64,000 nt of DNA from Amaurobius ferox (GCA_951213105.1 OX578136.1:70258730-70322729); one strand, 5' to 3'; numbered from the stretch's first letter, positions 11,233-24,480 are shown. Numbers and translations: made by a program. Notes: generated by a model from the letters alone, not told the origin.

Positions 11233-12908
11233 GCAGCAAGACTCTTCAACAATGACATATTCTCTATGGGCATGATTAATATAATAGTATTATTAGTGAG
11301 TATGATCCCTTAGAGGCTACTTTATATCGACCGGATTAGTAACTTAGCTTATGAAGCACATACCATGAAATTTCGGGTGAACTATACGTTGAGAGGCTGT
11401 CGGTTATCGTTTATCTTCTTCCTGCGGTTTTAGAATTTTCCTGCGGTTTTAGAAACTGTTATCTTTATGTATTTAAATGAATAAGTCTTACCTTTCACCG
11501 CCCAGTTCGAACATACAGTGCCCGTTGACGACCAAACATCGTGCACTCAGATGTTTTGCTAATGCAACAATATCTGTAGGAAGACTACCTAGTATAAATG
11601 CCTGGTAATCGCAATATTTTGACCACCCTGTATATTGTATATGTAAACATAGGCTTAAAATATATTTATTTAAAACTAATTTTACTTTTATTAAAGACGA
11701 ATTTGACAATGTTTCAACATTGTTAAAACATTGTCAAGTTTGTAAGTTCTACTACATCATGGATATATTCTATAATTGTCTCTCAAATTGAAACTTTAAC
11801 CCTGAAGTATTAGCAGAGTGAATGGACTGGATGTACATGGTTGATCTATGGAATGGAGGGTAATTTCCTCTAAAAATACCCGTATGAAATGCACATTAAC
11901 CATATGGCAATCTTCTTGGCAATATATCGACAAATAAAACTACCCTGAAGTTATTATTTATTTTTAAAAACTTTTTGACATATTTTTATTGTATTTAATA
12001 TATATTGTAAAATAAATATTAAAATACACCAATGGCTATCAAATATCATTATTGCTATGAGTTTAGAGTTTTACCCAGCCATAACTTAAGAACTGAATCT
12101 GAAGAACCGACAAACACATTGCGCTAAAACATATTAGACCTAATATGCGATACATTATAAAATATTAGACTGCTAAATGCTTAAATTTTAAGTGTATCAG
12201 ATTAACTACGCACAATAAGACAAACAAAGATATCAACATTAAAAGTGTATTATTGCGAAGAATACGTTATTTAGTGTATTACTATATAAAGAGAAAAATA
12301 TAAAGAAATGTATAAAAGAGAAAAACTCATATAAGTTCAGATAATTAGCGCGTTATACTTGAACTATGATTTCAATGAATCATTTATTTAATTGTTAAAT
12401 TTTTATACAATGCAGTTGAGCCAATTTTTTATACAATGCAGCAATTATAAATCATATTTTACTCTGTATGTCATTACCTCTTATTAACTCAAGAGCATCT
12501 CTAGAATTAAGCGGCCCGGACTTTTTTGGAAACATTTGCACTCGTTTGATAAATTTAATTTGAAGTTGTGTCTAACAAATTTGTTTGTTTTGCAACAGGT
12601 GAATGAGTTACACTCATCTTCATTGTACTGTTATACCAATCTTTAAAATACAAAGCTAAGAATGCAATGTACATTTGAGGAGATTGAATTGGATGAAAAT
12701 AACGGTTCTTCTTTCAACTTGTATTGTAGAATATATATAGTAAGCTGTACTGGGGGATTTTGTTTCATGAGTTTAAATTTAATATATGCATTTATTATTG
12801 TTTTTTATTACCCCTAATGTTGTAATTTATGTCTTTAGTCTTGGTGTCGGTATTTCTAAAATCCATATTTAGCATCAGTCTTATATAATAATGGAAAATA
12901 TCTGTGGA
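11233..12908. other. unassigned AT-rich sequence
   Basis: No gene is supported. Two adjacent short copies of TTCCTGCGGTTTTAGAA occur near 11420-11455, and a small inverted repeat around AACATTGTTAAAACATTGTC near 11715-11740. Confidence 0.4.
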
Positions 12909-12932
12909 TTTGTGTGTGTGTGTGTGTGTGTG
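12909..12932. repeat. (TG)n microsatellite
   Basis: A short, uninterrupted TG run. Confidence 0.9.
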
Positions 12933-13217
12933 CAGTCTGCAGCGGGGAATTAAGCGTTGTACCGCTATAAAATTTAGTCCGCAGTAACTTAAGGCATAAA
13001 TGCACCTTGGCGTTATTTTTTGAATTTTAAATAAGGTTTTAGTTATTTTACATTTTATTCCGATTTACAACGATTTTGGCCGATATTCACAAAGTCGACT
13101 CCTTAGCGACCTAAAATATTATCACAAAATTTTCATTCTCACACCATCGGAAAGACTAAGAAATTACCAAGCAAATTTTATACGGTATCCATACTATTAA
13201 TAGACGAATTTCGTTAA

Positions 13218-14203
13218 TTTTTAACCACAAAGATTAATCATGCATAAAGCACTGATTAGGAAACACTTTTCAACTGAAATGCAATTTTATTAAAACATCT
13301 CTAAAATGTGATACATTCAGCGGCATATTTTTAAAATTATCACAGTACTACTAAAATTTATTTTACTTCACTTAAAACTTCACTGCCACAAGCAATGCAA
13401 TAAAATCGTCTGTTTCTATATGTAAAATCAATTAATGTTTTAATTATATCACTTATATTTCAGACGCTAGAGTTAAATAATTTTGAGTTAAAAATTTCAG
13501 CAATTCTTATGCAACTCACCTTACAATCACTTGATTTGTTTACATTCTGCATACATTAAAATTAGGATTCGTCATAGAAATATTCAAAATCCAGTGATCA
13601 TTTAAAATATAAAATATTATAATTGCGCAGGCACATAATTTAGATATACAGATAATATGCAGAAATATAGTGGTTTTAGGACGGATACAACACTAAATAT
13701 AAATATAAGCGTTCTTTAAATTCACAATTTTCACTAAGCGAAAGAAAAATGAATGCCTTATATTATTTTGCAATGAGTCTAGTGATTGCTACATATATTA
13801 TGGGTGTAATTATTATTTCAATTTTTATCTAAAAACTACTTAAAATATATTGATGAAACTTTTTTTTTTACACATTTTATATGATAATTTGAATATTTCC
13901 TAAAATTTTCAAAGTAATTTGCGAATTTTAAAAATGTAACTTAAAAATGTTTGAAAACTTAGATCCCATAGGGTTCAATTATCTCATTTTTTCAACCTGT
14001 GTTAATCCAACACTAACTATTATAATAGCATTATTCTTTTACATTCCCATATGTCTCACACAACGCTCTTCAACAACATACTAAAATTTCATCTTGATAA
14101 AGTCATTTTTACGGCAATTATCGTGCGAACGGACAGACAGGCAGATAGACAAACATAATGAACAAAGTCATAAACACTTTACAACTATGTTGGAAAGTGT
14201 TAA
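13218..14203 (+). repeat. family D dispersed repeat, copy 1
   Basis: It starts with AAGATTAATCATGCATAAAG and AACACTTTTCAACTGAAATG, and ends with GACAGACAGGCAGATAGAC, AACAAAGTCATAAACAC and a terminal hairpin ACACTTTACAAC/GTTGGAAAGTGT at 14172-14201. The same ends and internal order are seen at 44280-45797 and 46090-47315. No protein is encoded. Confidence 0.85.
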
Positions 14204-16375
14204 AAACTATATTTTTCTCTTGCGTTTTAAAACACTATGATTTTCATATTTCTATATAAAAATGCCGTCACATCTGGCGTTTATATTGTAACAGTAGTCC
14301 CTAAATATATCACAGACTACTGCAAAAGCATAATTTCGAAAACTCATCTGTTGAATAATTAAATTGTTTTAACCGAGTGATTTTTTAATCTAATAAACGT
14401 TCCCCCATTACAGAGCGGACCTATTTCCAGGAACTTGTCTACCTACGGAAGCCCATGCACGGGGGAAATGTGTTGTCTGTTCACGCATAACGTCCTAATG
14501 TGCGAGAGATTTGGTCATTCTATTTGTAGCGTGAGAATAATTTTTGTTCAAAACAGGCGATTTAGAAATTGAGTATGATATTTTTATATCCGTATTATTT
14601 AAATATCGGGCACTTATTTAATATATTTATAGTTTTTATATATGAAAATTACGTTGTTTACAAACGATGTGGTCCATATATAAATTTGTTTAGTTGTATT
14701 AAAATTGTTGAAATTAAGATTTAAATTGTGTCCTCTAACATAGTGTATGTGGACACACACAGAATGACTAAATTCATAAATACGATTCAACTACGGAAAT
14801 TTTTAACAAAATAGCACATTCTAACTGGTAAATTTGATGCTACTGATCATAATGTTAAAAGTATCAATATCATGAAGACGATAACTGTACAAATAATAAA
14901 GTTTAAAAGCAGAATAATTTCTAATAAAATCATTTATAGGTTATTATAGCTCATAGAAATTTTAACCAAGGCAGTACCCCATTACCATAGACCACTAGCA
15001 TGAAATTCAATAAGACTTAAATGTAGACCAGTCAATCCAATGTCAAAAACTTTTTAAGAAACACAAGACGCCGAACACTTTTTCTGGAACTTAGCAATCT
15101 CATAACAAAGAATTATCTAAGGCGCCATGAAAAAACAGTGTAATGGGAATACCCAATTTCTTTAAAGTAGAGGCAACTAAAAAAACTGTTTTGAAATTTT
15201 TTGAAGAGAGAAAATTCGAAAATAATTTAGATAGAAAAGATGCCGCGCGAAAGTCCGTACTTCAGTCTAACAAAAGTATTAAATACGATAAAAATGGCCT
15301 TAGTATTTAAAAATATGGTTTCGCTATCATCATAATTCAACATTCCATAGGTCTTGTAATAAGTTTGCTCAATCTGTGAAGGTGTCGGAAAGAACACGCA
15401 GACATAGTTTAATAAAAGTAACAATTTTATTTTTAAACTGTATAAATCAAAAAATAAACTCTATTAACGTAAATTACACATAATAAATCAGTATGTATAC
15501 GGTCCATACTTTTTATCATCGTCGGAATCCATAAATGCCCTATTCTACTTCGTACCAACTCGTAACATCTCAAACGGTCGTCCATCGATCTCGTGCTTCA
15601 CACTTCGCCTTTAAATAACCTGGTTGCCAGCACCCTCTACCGTCCGCAATCTGTGTTTCTGTTATTTAAATTTAGGTTATGTTTCCCCATGGAAGACACT
15701 TCTTGAAAATTAAAAAGTCGAGAATAGAAATTGTTAAACCTTACAAACCTAGAATCTTTAAAATCAGAAACTAAGGAAATATCTAAATCCGAGGCACAGA
15801 AAACTAAATTTCTAATTTAATTTAAATCAATCATTGTCTAAGTTCTAAATATGGCCAGTCCTTAGAAACAGATGTTTTAAAGCAATTTATGAACCGGAAT
15901 TAAAAACAAATAGAAATCAGAAGTGAATTTCCCTACCTGCTCCAGAATTTAATGCTAAATTCATATCTGTCATCATCTCATATTTTTCTATAGCCAATCT
16001 TTAAATATAAATGGTTGGTGTAAATGCTGTGAACCAAAAAAAGAGGTCATTAGTAAATCTCTCTATCTCTTACAGAATTTGGCGGTCTCAGTCTATAACC
16101 AAACTTGAGAATTACATATTTCAAAATTTTGTTTTGAGCCGGAAGTAAAAAGTCTTAATAAATAACTCCACATTCTTCAGGATCTAAAGTTAAAGTGATG
16201 TTATCATTTATGCTCTATGCATCGATAATCTGGAGAAACAGATATTTAAAGTAAAACGAAAATTTCAACAGAAAATGAAAAAATACCGAAATTAAAATTC
16301 CTTAATGAACCTCTTATCTCCTTCAAAATAAATACTGAAACTATATCAGCCATCGTCAAATCTCTATTTACAGAA
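14204..16375. other. unassigned AT-rich sequence
   Basis: No gene or clear repeat family is recognised. A less AT-rich patch at about 15530-15660 (ACTTCGTACCAACTCGTAAC and on) stands out but I cannot assign it. Confidence 0.35.
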
Positions 16376-16377
16376 TA

Positions 16378-16445
<68 letters not shown>

Positions 16446-16459
16446 CATTACATACATAC

Positions 16460-16537
<78 letters not shown>
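16376..16537. repeat. compound (CATA)n/(TA)n microsatellite
   Basis: ACAT tetranucleotides grade into long TA runs with ACAT interruptions. The Tyr-Ile-rich open frame on the minus strand is the microsatellite read as protein. Confidence 0.95.
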
Positions 16538-16538
<1 letters not shown>

Positions 16539-16721
16539 ATTTCATACATCAGTATTTTAAATTAATGGTTATATTTTTATAGTGTGTCCTTTTTGGTTTG
16601 TTTTAGCGTATTATAGTAAACATTTGGAATTTTACAAGTTATTGAAAGTGTATATATATGTATGTAATTGTTTACGGTTTTACAAGTGTCATGAAGAAAA
16701 TAGTATAGGAGTATCGGCTAC

Positions 16722-16800
16722 CGGGAGCGTTTGCCATGGCGGAAAAAAGCTTTAACCGGAGTGTTGGGTGTCGCAACTCCCCCCGTCCGTTACTTCCGTC
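16722..16800 (+). repeat. structured GC-rich motif E, copy 1
   Basis: ACCGGGAGCGTTTGCCATGG is followed by AAAAAGCTTTAACCGG, then a G-run/C-run hairpin (GGGTGTCGCAACTCCCCC). The same layout occurs at 17930, 23315 (plus), 21180-21260 (minus) and 36752. Here a (TA)n tract begins about 50 bases downstream. In two other places the motif lies in Penelope-like elements, so this is probably a decayed 3' end of that kind. Confidence 0.7.
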
Positions 16801-16849
16801 ACTTATCTAGAAATTTTGCGAGTACATTGTTACTTGTCCTATTTGGGAA

Positions 16850-16926
16850 TTTATATATATATACATACATACATATATATATATATAGTATATACATAGT
16901 ATATATATGTATATATTTATATATAC
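16850..16926. repeat. compound (TA)n/(CATA)n microsatellite
   Basis: TA and ATAC runs with interruptions, directly after a copy of motif E. Confidence 0.9.
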
Positions 16927-17004
16927 AGTGTGGATTGCACCTAATCTACCAAACGGAAAGGTGTGATAGAAGAGCCCATGTGCTGTATAAAACAACATAA
17001 CAAC

Positions 17005-17720
17005 CCTGTCTTATCTCTAACAGTTTGCGAGTTATGGTGGATAGAAGGAAAGTGCGTCAAGTCAGAGAAAACCCAAATTTGTGAGATTTTTGAAAGGTCT
17101 ACACACAAAATAAGCACATAATTGAATAGAGCAGAAGAAGTCCTATAAGATGACACCATGTCCATCAGAATAGCTTGATTTAACACTTGGGATGTTCCAT
17201 TCCCGACCCCCATTTCAATTCCCTGTCCACCTTCATCCTGCTGTTTTGTGAGGTGCAAGAACGAAGTCTACTTCGACGAACGCCGATTTCAGTGATGCAT
17301 TGCAAATAAAAATCTAAATTTCTCCTGGACTAAAACATCGATATGGTTTATTGTAGGATTATTCGGAAGCTGGTGGAATGCAAAAGTTTTGGGTAAATTT
17401 GGCCGATTGCAGCTAGAAGGGTTTTTGCGATATAGCCGGTTACATATTTTGATAACCTTTCCATTTTGTACTTCGTCAATGTTTCAGCTCTTGTAGCTGG
17501 TCGCTAAATCCAGATATCCTAATGGAAATGGTGTCATCTTAAGAATTATTTTTGTTCTTCCCAATTATGTGCTTAGTTTTCGTGTACACCTCTTAGAAAC
17601 CTCAAAAATTTGGTTTTTTTCAGACTTGACTCATTTTCCATCTATCCACCATAACTCGCAAACGGTTAGTGATAAGTCTTTACGGTTACGGTCTTTACGC
17701 AAACGGTTAGAGATAAGAGT
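17005..17720. mobile_element. foldback element with ~165-bp inverted arms
   Basis: The left arm (about 17007-17175, with CAGTTTGCGAGTTATGGTGG and CACATAATTG) is the imperfect reverse complement of the right arm (about 17515-17685, with CCACCATAACTCGCAAACGG). ATGGTGTCATCTTA-type sequence marks the inner ends. The end motif CGCAAACGGTTAG is repeated again near 17699-17711. The roughly 340-base centre has no convincing protein. A non-autonomous foldback transposon is likely; the transposase source is unknown. Confidence 0.75.
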
Positions 17721-17926
17721 CTTTTGCTTTTCGGTGAGATGTACGCGTGGCTTGTTTTTCTTGGTATTGGTATTGAATGTAGGTTATTTTGTAGTATTTA
17801 GTGTTTCTGTTTGGATGTGGTAATGCTAGTTGTTATTGCATAGGTGTAGGGACTGTATAGATTTTTCAAATCTTTTCTTTTTTACTTTTAAAGTTTAAGT
17901 ATATGTACTTGGTTGGCGACATTGTA

Positions 17927-18000
17927 TTCGCTTCCGGGAGTGTCGCCATGACATAAAGCTGGCTAAACCGGGAAGTGGGGGGTCACAATCCCCCCGGCGT
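17927..18000 (+). repeat. structured GC-rich motif E, copy 2
   Basis: TTCCGGGAGTGTCGCCATGA, then AAGCTGGCTAAACCGGGAAG and a hairpin with stem GGGGG/CCCCC around TCACAAT. The (TA)n tract at 18043 follows within 45 bases. Confidence 0.75.
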
Positions 18001-18038
18001 AATTTTGATACAATGTCATTCTTCATTTTCTTTTTCTA

Positions 18039-18040
<2 letters not shown>

Positions 18041-18086
<46 letters not shown>
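18041..18086. repeat. (TA)n microsatellite
   Basis: An uninterrupted TA run just downstream of motif E copy 2. Confidence 0.95.
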
Positions 18087-18088
<2 letters not shown>

Positions 18089-18334
18089 TGGTTGACTATG
18101 TTTTTAAAAACTATGGCATAATAATATGGTATTAAAAATTTATACTGTCCTTTTAAAAATGGGCTGTTACAGATAAAAAATGAACTGTTTCAGTATTTCT
18201 AAGAAATACGAAAATAAAATAAATTCAATTTGCACACCCTAATGCTTCGGAAATACAAACCGTCATCTAAATAAAACATTTTCCATTACCGCAATATAAA
18301 CCGTGGAATAAAAATATAAACATTCCATTTAAAC

Positions 18335-18490
18335 TAAAAACATCCCAGAAGAAAAGCTTTAAAAATATAATCGTACAGAAAAGCAAATGCAATTATCGCT
18401 ACACGAAACCCAAACTTTCTTTTAAATGTCGTAAAATCTTGGGGCACGATAACGAAACCACAAAAACATATATTGGTATCAAAATATCGA
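18335..18490 (+). repeat. family C dispersed repeat, fragment
   Basis: AAAGCAAATGCAATTATCGC, then CACGAAACCCAAACTTTC, TTGGGGCACGATAACG and AAACCACAAAAACAT align with the family C core at 10445-10540 and 29020-29105. The 123-residue minus-strand frame over it is a by-product. Confidence 0.6.
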
Positions 18491-19725
18491 AATCGAAAAT
18501 TCTCGTGAAAACAATACTTTTTCAATATATTTAGATACGAACACAATGCTACAAAACTCCATAATTCAATTAAAATGTAAACTGTGAAACAAGATATAAA
18601 TACTGAATTTCTTCTTTTTAAAAATACAGCGAATATATTTAATTTGACATAAAACTTTTTTTTAATATAAACATAACCAGCCAAAGTACAACAACTGCAC
18701 TTCAACCCCTTGACTTAACTGTCAACGTTAAATGATAATCTCAGCATAAGAAGTAAGGAGCCTTTCAAACTAGAAAGGTCTTGACATTTAATGCAATACT
18801 GTTAAAATATTCATGTTTTAACCTTTATGAAACAAGATATAAAATTCTAACATATGCTATTTTAATCCATTAATTTCTGTCCTTAAAAGACAGTACTTTT
18901 TTAGTACTTATCTGATATTATTCTAAGTGATGCTATTTCAGATAATTAGCTATTTCGAATTTCAATTAAGGAATTGCATATTGACTTTTTAATTATATAT
19001 TCAATTATGGACGGTAAACAATAAGGATAATAATAAATAGTAAGAGTTTATACATTCTATTAAGGACGTTTAATGTGATATTTTATATATTACTATTAAA
19101 ATAATCATATGCTAACCTTTATGAAGCAAATTATAGAAAATTCGAAGATATACCCTGTTAATGCTTTCACAGCTGACGACATTTTTGCGTAGTGCATTTT
19201 AATTAATAACTGATATTTTTTTAACTGATGTTGTTTCAGATTATTAGGTATTGCTATTTTCAATCAAGGACCTACAAGTATTTTAAGTAAAAGTATATTT
19301 TAACGCAATTATTGAAAATATTACCACGCATAATAAGGCTACTTGTGGTTACGTGGAGGGATAGTATCCTTCAGCAGAATTCCTAGAACTACAACTTCGG
19401 TTCTGCGGACACTTGGAGAAAAACATTTTGAGATTTTTACAACTTTTTATGAAGGAGGTTTTTTTTTAAATTTGTTGTACTTTGGGGTGAATTTTCATTA
19501 TCATGAAGTGGTGTTGGCAAACACTGGCAAGAAACAACTCTTTTATTATGAAAAAATGCACGCTGCAAAACATATGCTTCCAGCTGTTACGCTGGAATCA
19601 GAAATCTGGCAGCAGATAGAAAACAGAAAGTTTTAATATGACATAAAGAGTTTAGCAGGAACATTTTCGTCTACCTATGCTTTAAACGGTCAGATTTGTT
19701 TAGATTGGATAATTTTGACGACTTA
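18491..19725. other. unassigned AT-rich sequence
   Basis: Two weakly similar blocks (about 18830-18980 and 19110-19270: AAACAAGATATAAAATTCTA versus AAGCAAATTATAGAAAATTC, each later reaching GATGCTATTTCAGATAATTA-like sequence) suggest an old duplication. A 97-residue plus frame at 19343-19636 has no features I recognise. Confidence 0.4.
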
Positions 19726-19852
19726 TTACTTTCCTTATATACATAATGTATAAGGAAAGTATTGTGACGGGGTCGAAAATTCGAATTCGAGTTTTCGACG
19801 GGAGAGCACGTTTCAAGCATCCCTGATCACGAATCAAACATTTTTGGAGTGA

Positions 19853-19890
<38 letters not shown>

Positions 19891-20678
19891 TATGTGTGTA
19901 TGTGTGTGTGTCAGTGAGTCTGTGGAGACGATAACAGACGAACGAATGGACCGATTCGAACCAAATTTGGTACAAAAATCACAATCCGTGAACACTGGAA
20001 GCCTATTGTTTTTATACGTAATCGAATGTTCAGAACCTCCCTAAATTTTCGAATGAAATTTTGAAAAAATCGTCAAAAAATCAAAACCGCTAATAAAGTT
20101 ACGCAAATAGACATTTCTTATGTAATTTTTCATTAGAAAACGATTGGCATAAATTTTAGAAGGCTAACATGAACCGTTCTCGAGATATTGTACATTTTTC
20201 AAAAAAATTATGAAAAAGTCACATAAAAAAAATTCCTATTGAGAAACATGTTCACTTTTCATATGTAATACCATGCGATAAATTGAGTGACATCATTCTC
20301 GTGGATCTAGCTCGTTCCATTCATGAAAAAATATACTTTGAATAATACTTTTGTATTTGAACGCCAATACTCATTTATCTGCTGTAAGAATAACTTTTTT
20401 CTTAGTGCATAACTTTTGGCGAGATTTTGGCGACGAATTTGGCGAAATGTCGCCAACTTGGCGACTTTTTGAAATGTTGCCAAATTAACGTAAATCTCGT
20501 CAAATGGATAAAAATGACGCTAAATCAATGAAAATGACAACTAATTGTCGAAAATTCAATATCTTGGAAAGAATATTAGTATCTACTATAAGAAAAACCT
20601 ATTTTTTTACTGTAAAAGTAGTAAATTCATTACATTATATAAGGAAAGTCATGTGTTGCCCACATCAGATTTTTTTTT
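19726..20678 (+). mobile_element. family A, full-length reference copy
   Basis: The 5' end is a palindrome (TTACTTTCCTTATA ... TATAAGGAAAGTA), followed by GTGACGGGGTCGAAAATTCG, a (TG)n tract at 19856-19886, then a body with GGTACAAAAATCACAATCCG, GTTCTCGAGATATTGTACAT, CTAGCTCGTTCCATTCATG and a cluster of TTGGCGA/TCGCCAA motifs at about 20415-20475. The 3' end is TATAAGGAAAGTCATGTG, TTGCCCACATCAGA and a T run. There is no transposase or reverse transcriptase frame. I infer a non-autonomous mobile element about 950 bp long; its class is unknown. Confidence 0.8.
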
Positions 20679-20907
20679 TCAGTCCTGGCCAGTAAAATAA
20701 AGTTAATGGCGTATGTCGGACCATTACTCATGTGTACCAAAGCATGAATTAATATATAGATATCCCGAGCTATATCCAAAAAGCTAACCCATTCACTATG
20801 GATCAGACAGCCAGAGTATACATGAAACATTTTTATCTAAAATATTATGATAAAATATCTTCATATATACAGGATTAATATGATAGATGGCTAATTTTTA
20901 CTTTCCC

Positions 20908-21030
20908 TATATACAATGTATAATGTATAAGGAAAGTATTGTGACTTTGTCGAAAATCCAAATTCGAATTTTTGACGAAAGAGCACTTTTCAAGCATCCC
21001 TAAATTCCACTCGATCGATTTTGAGGTAAT
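20908..21030 (+). mobile_element. family A, 5' part of an interrupted copy
   Basis: It repeats the family A start: TAATGTATAAGGAAAGTATT, a GTCGAAAATCCAAATTCG block and GCATCCCTAAATTCC. It runs to the point where the reference copy has its TG tract; here a (TA)n run begins and then a Penelope-like element intervenes. The copy resumes at 23549. Confidence 0.8.
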
Positions 21031-21640
<610 letters not shown>

Positions 21641-21717
21641 CAAATGCGACTCGAGTACCTACATCAACAACGATCATGGACATATTATTACAGGCAACCT
21701 GGACGTTATAAAGGATA

Positions 21718-23080
21718 ATGAGCTTAGAACGTTTTTTAGACAAGACATTCGAACGTGAACTTAATGATTTTGTTTACAAAACGGCTATTCGTTATAGTAT
21801 GCCACTGACTTCTTTTAATGAATGGATTGACAACATTTTATCGGATTTTAAGTTTTGTTATCAGAATTCTTTTATGCCTCGTGAAAATTACACTTTGTGT
21901 AAAAAGGTCGTGCATGATGTACAACAAGATTATGCTATTACATATACTGATAAGGTTGCATCAAACTATTCATTTACCTGTATCAGATATTATATCGATC
22001 TACTCAATCTCAGCTATAAAAATGAAGAAATGTATGCCTTACTAAAAACACCGAAACGGGAAATCGAAAACAAAATCCGTGCATTGCACAAACGTATTGG
22101 TATAGACATAAAGCATATAAGATATCCCTATCTTGTTATGATACAAAAATGCAAAAATGTCCAATAAAGTTTCGCCCGGTGACGGTAGGATTTAAGGCAT
22201 TTATTACGACTGCAAACACGAAACTTTAAACCTTGTTGAAACCTATTATGGCACAGATATTAAAAAGGGGATCCATTATGGTAAACAATAGTATGGAGGT
22301 GCTTAATCATATAAGAAATAACCCTACATATATGATTTATAAAAGCTACGATTTCAAGGACCTCTTTAATAACATTAAACTGCAAGACCTTTACGCCATT
22401 ATTGTTGAAATTCATGGAAACTACGGCATGCAAAAATACATTGCTTTGCATAAATTCAAAGCAATTCTGGATATTGTTCTTTTCTAAAATATTTTATTTA
22501 ACGGCATCGAATACTATCAGCAAACGAAGGGTATACCTATGGGGGGAGGTTGTTCCTCCATGTTGGCGAACCTAAACCTCAATAAATACGAAGAGGGTGT
22601 ATTTTAAACGAAATGCCATATTTTCGTTTCATTGACGATGTGCTGATTGGACTAAATAAAAATAGCAATAAATTCGACTTCGGTTTTTACCCATCAAATC
22701 TGGAACTTATCGAAACCAACGAGGATCAAGAGAATGAGATTAATTATCTTGATATTAATATCAAATTCAAGGAGAACGAACCCACGTACACAGGACTATA
22801 CGACAAACGTAAGCACTTTGACATGGAAATCAATTACATCATAAATTGGAAATCCAATCTGAGTCATTCAGTTTTTCGTAACGTCATGGTAAATCATTTC
22901 TTGCGCAACGCACGTATACATTCTCATGCAAGAGATAGAGTACAGAGCGACGCAGTCTTCATCGGGGAGGTTTTGAGACAGAATTATCCATTGGGATTCA
23001 TCAAACATTATTATAAAACATTGTATAAGAAGGAAGAGAATGCTTTTCGAACCGATTTTGACAACACCTTCGATATATAA
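21718..23080 (+). pseudogene. reverse transcriptase of the Penelope-like element, broken
   Basis: Three consecutive reading segments make one RT-like protein. Segment 1 (21718-22167, 149 residues) is an N-terminal region beginning MSLERFLDKTFERELNDF. Segment 2 (about 22155-22605) carries a palm motif A-like stretch YDFKDLFNNI and the loop GIPMGGGCSSMLANL, interrupted by stops near 22227 and 22485. Segment 3 (22613-23080, 155 residues) carries the catalytic-site motif YFRFIDDVLIGLN and a thumb-like region with YLDINIKF, LYDKRKHF and RQNYPLGFIKHYY. RT would copy element RNA into DNA at the target. Frameshifts lie near 22160 and 22605. The GIPMG and IDDVL motifs together with the inverted termini favour the Penelope-like group; I cannot place the clade. 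The last codons lie within the right terminal arm. Confidence 0.75.
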
Positions 23081-23450
23081 TTTAAGCTGGCAACGCCTTT
23101 AACGACTGCGTGCGCATCTTCATTTTTCTATTTCGACTGGATAGATAGACATGGCGTGTGGCGCGTTTTGCTTTCATTCCAATATTGCTCTCGTGCTTTT
23201 CAACTTATTCGATGTCGGTTGCAAACCGTTTCTTGGGTTGGTTCCACATTGTCCGCGTATCTTCGAGCGGAGAGCGTTTTTTGTTCTGATGCTTCCTGGA
23301 AATATGGCCACAGGCATATACCGGCTCCGGGAGCGTTTCCATTGGAGTAAAAGTCGACTTTTAACCGGGCACTAGGGGTCACAATCCCCCTAGGCCTATT
23401 CGTATATCCCTGTTGGTTTCTTTCCACGTATTGTACTTTTTGAAACTTTT
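22937..23450 (+). repeat. right inverted terminal arm of the Penelope-like element
   Basis: It covers the RT C-terminal codons, the stop at 23078-23080, a presumed 3' untranslated region and motif E (about 23315-23395, CCGGGAGCGTTTCCATTGGA with an AAAAGTCGACTTTT hairpin and a CTAGGGG/CCCCTAG hairpin around TCACAAT). Confidence 0.9.
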
Positions 23451-23546
23451 ACGTATATTTGACACTTATGAGCTGCATCGCGCCTGATTGTCATTTTATT
23501 ACCTGCTTTATTAGTCACTCTTGTCATCGTGGTTACTGCCTTTTGG

Positions 23547-23548
<2 letters not shown>

Positions 23549-23613
<65 letters not shown>

Positions 23614-24480
23614 GCCCGTGTCCGTAATATTGCGAAGACGATATCTCACGATCGAGTGAAGCGTTTCGAACGAAATTTGGTACAGAAATAACATTAATGA
23701 ATTCTGTAAGCCTATCGCTTTTAAACTTTAAAGCAATCGAATTTTTGGAAAATCCCCAAATTTTCGAACGAACATTTTAAAGAAAATCATCAAGAAATAA
23801 GAACCTTCAGTGATGGTACGTAAATAATCATTCCTTATGTAATTTTTCATTAGAAAACCATTGACATAAATTTTAGAACTTTAGCAAGAACCGTTTTTGA
23901 GATATTGCAATTCTTCAAATAAATTTATCAAAAATATCATATACAATTATAGAAAGTGTTAACTTTTATTAAATATGTTCATTTTTAATATGTAATATTA
24001 TGTGCTACATTTGTTAACATCAGTCTCGTAGATCTAGCTCGTTCCATTCATGATACAAGACACTTTGTGTAATGGCTTTGTATTTTGATGCTTAACAATT
24101 CGTCAATAATTAATTACACATAAGAAATGCTATTCTATCCGTTTGACTGTAAGGCTTGGCGATACATTAGGCTTAATTTGAGATTAATTTAGCAAAATAA
24201 AGCCAACTTGGTCTTATTTCACTCATGATTAATTAAAATATTGTTAAAACTTTAAAAGTGGCGCTAAGTTCACCAAAAATACGCCAAATTGATGAATTAC
24301 TTATTAAAATGCTTTAATATATTGCTTATTTCGGGTGCTATTAATATCGATTTTTATCAATCTAAAGTTGTGCGAAATATATATTAACTGGATACTTTGA
24401 AATGGTTTTACGTGTTGTCATCCGCAAGAGCGCTGCCAAATATGCAATTAAACATTAAAATACTGTGCCGTAGATTTTAT
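23549..24480 (+). mobile_element. family A, 3' part of the interrupted copy
   Basis: After (TA)n and a (TG)n run (23583-23608) the family A body resumes: GAAATTTGGTACAGAAATAA, TTGAGATATTGCAATTCTTC, CTAGCTCGTTCCATTCATG and a decayed TTGGCGA region. Beyond about 24290 it continues in a variant 3' sequence shared with the 39022 copy (TTATTAAAATGCTTTAATAT and on), rather than that of the 19726 copy. Confidence 0.75.
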
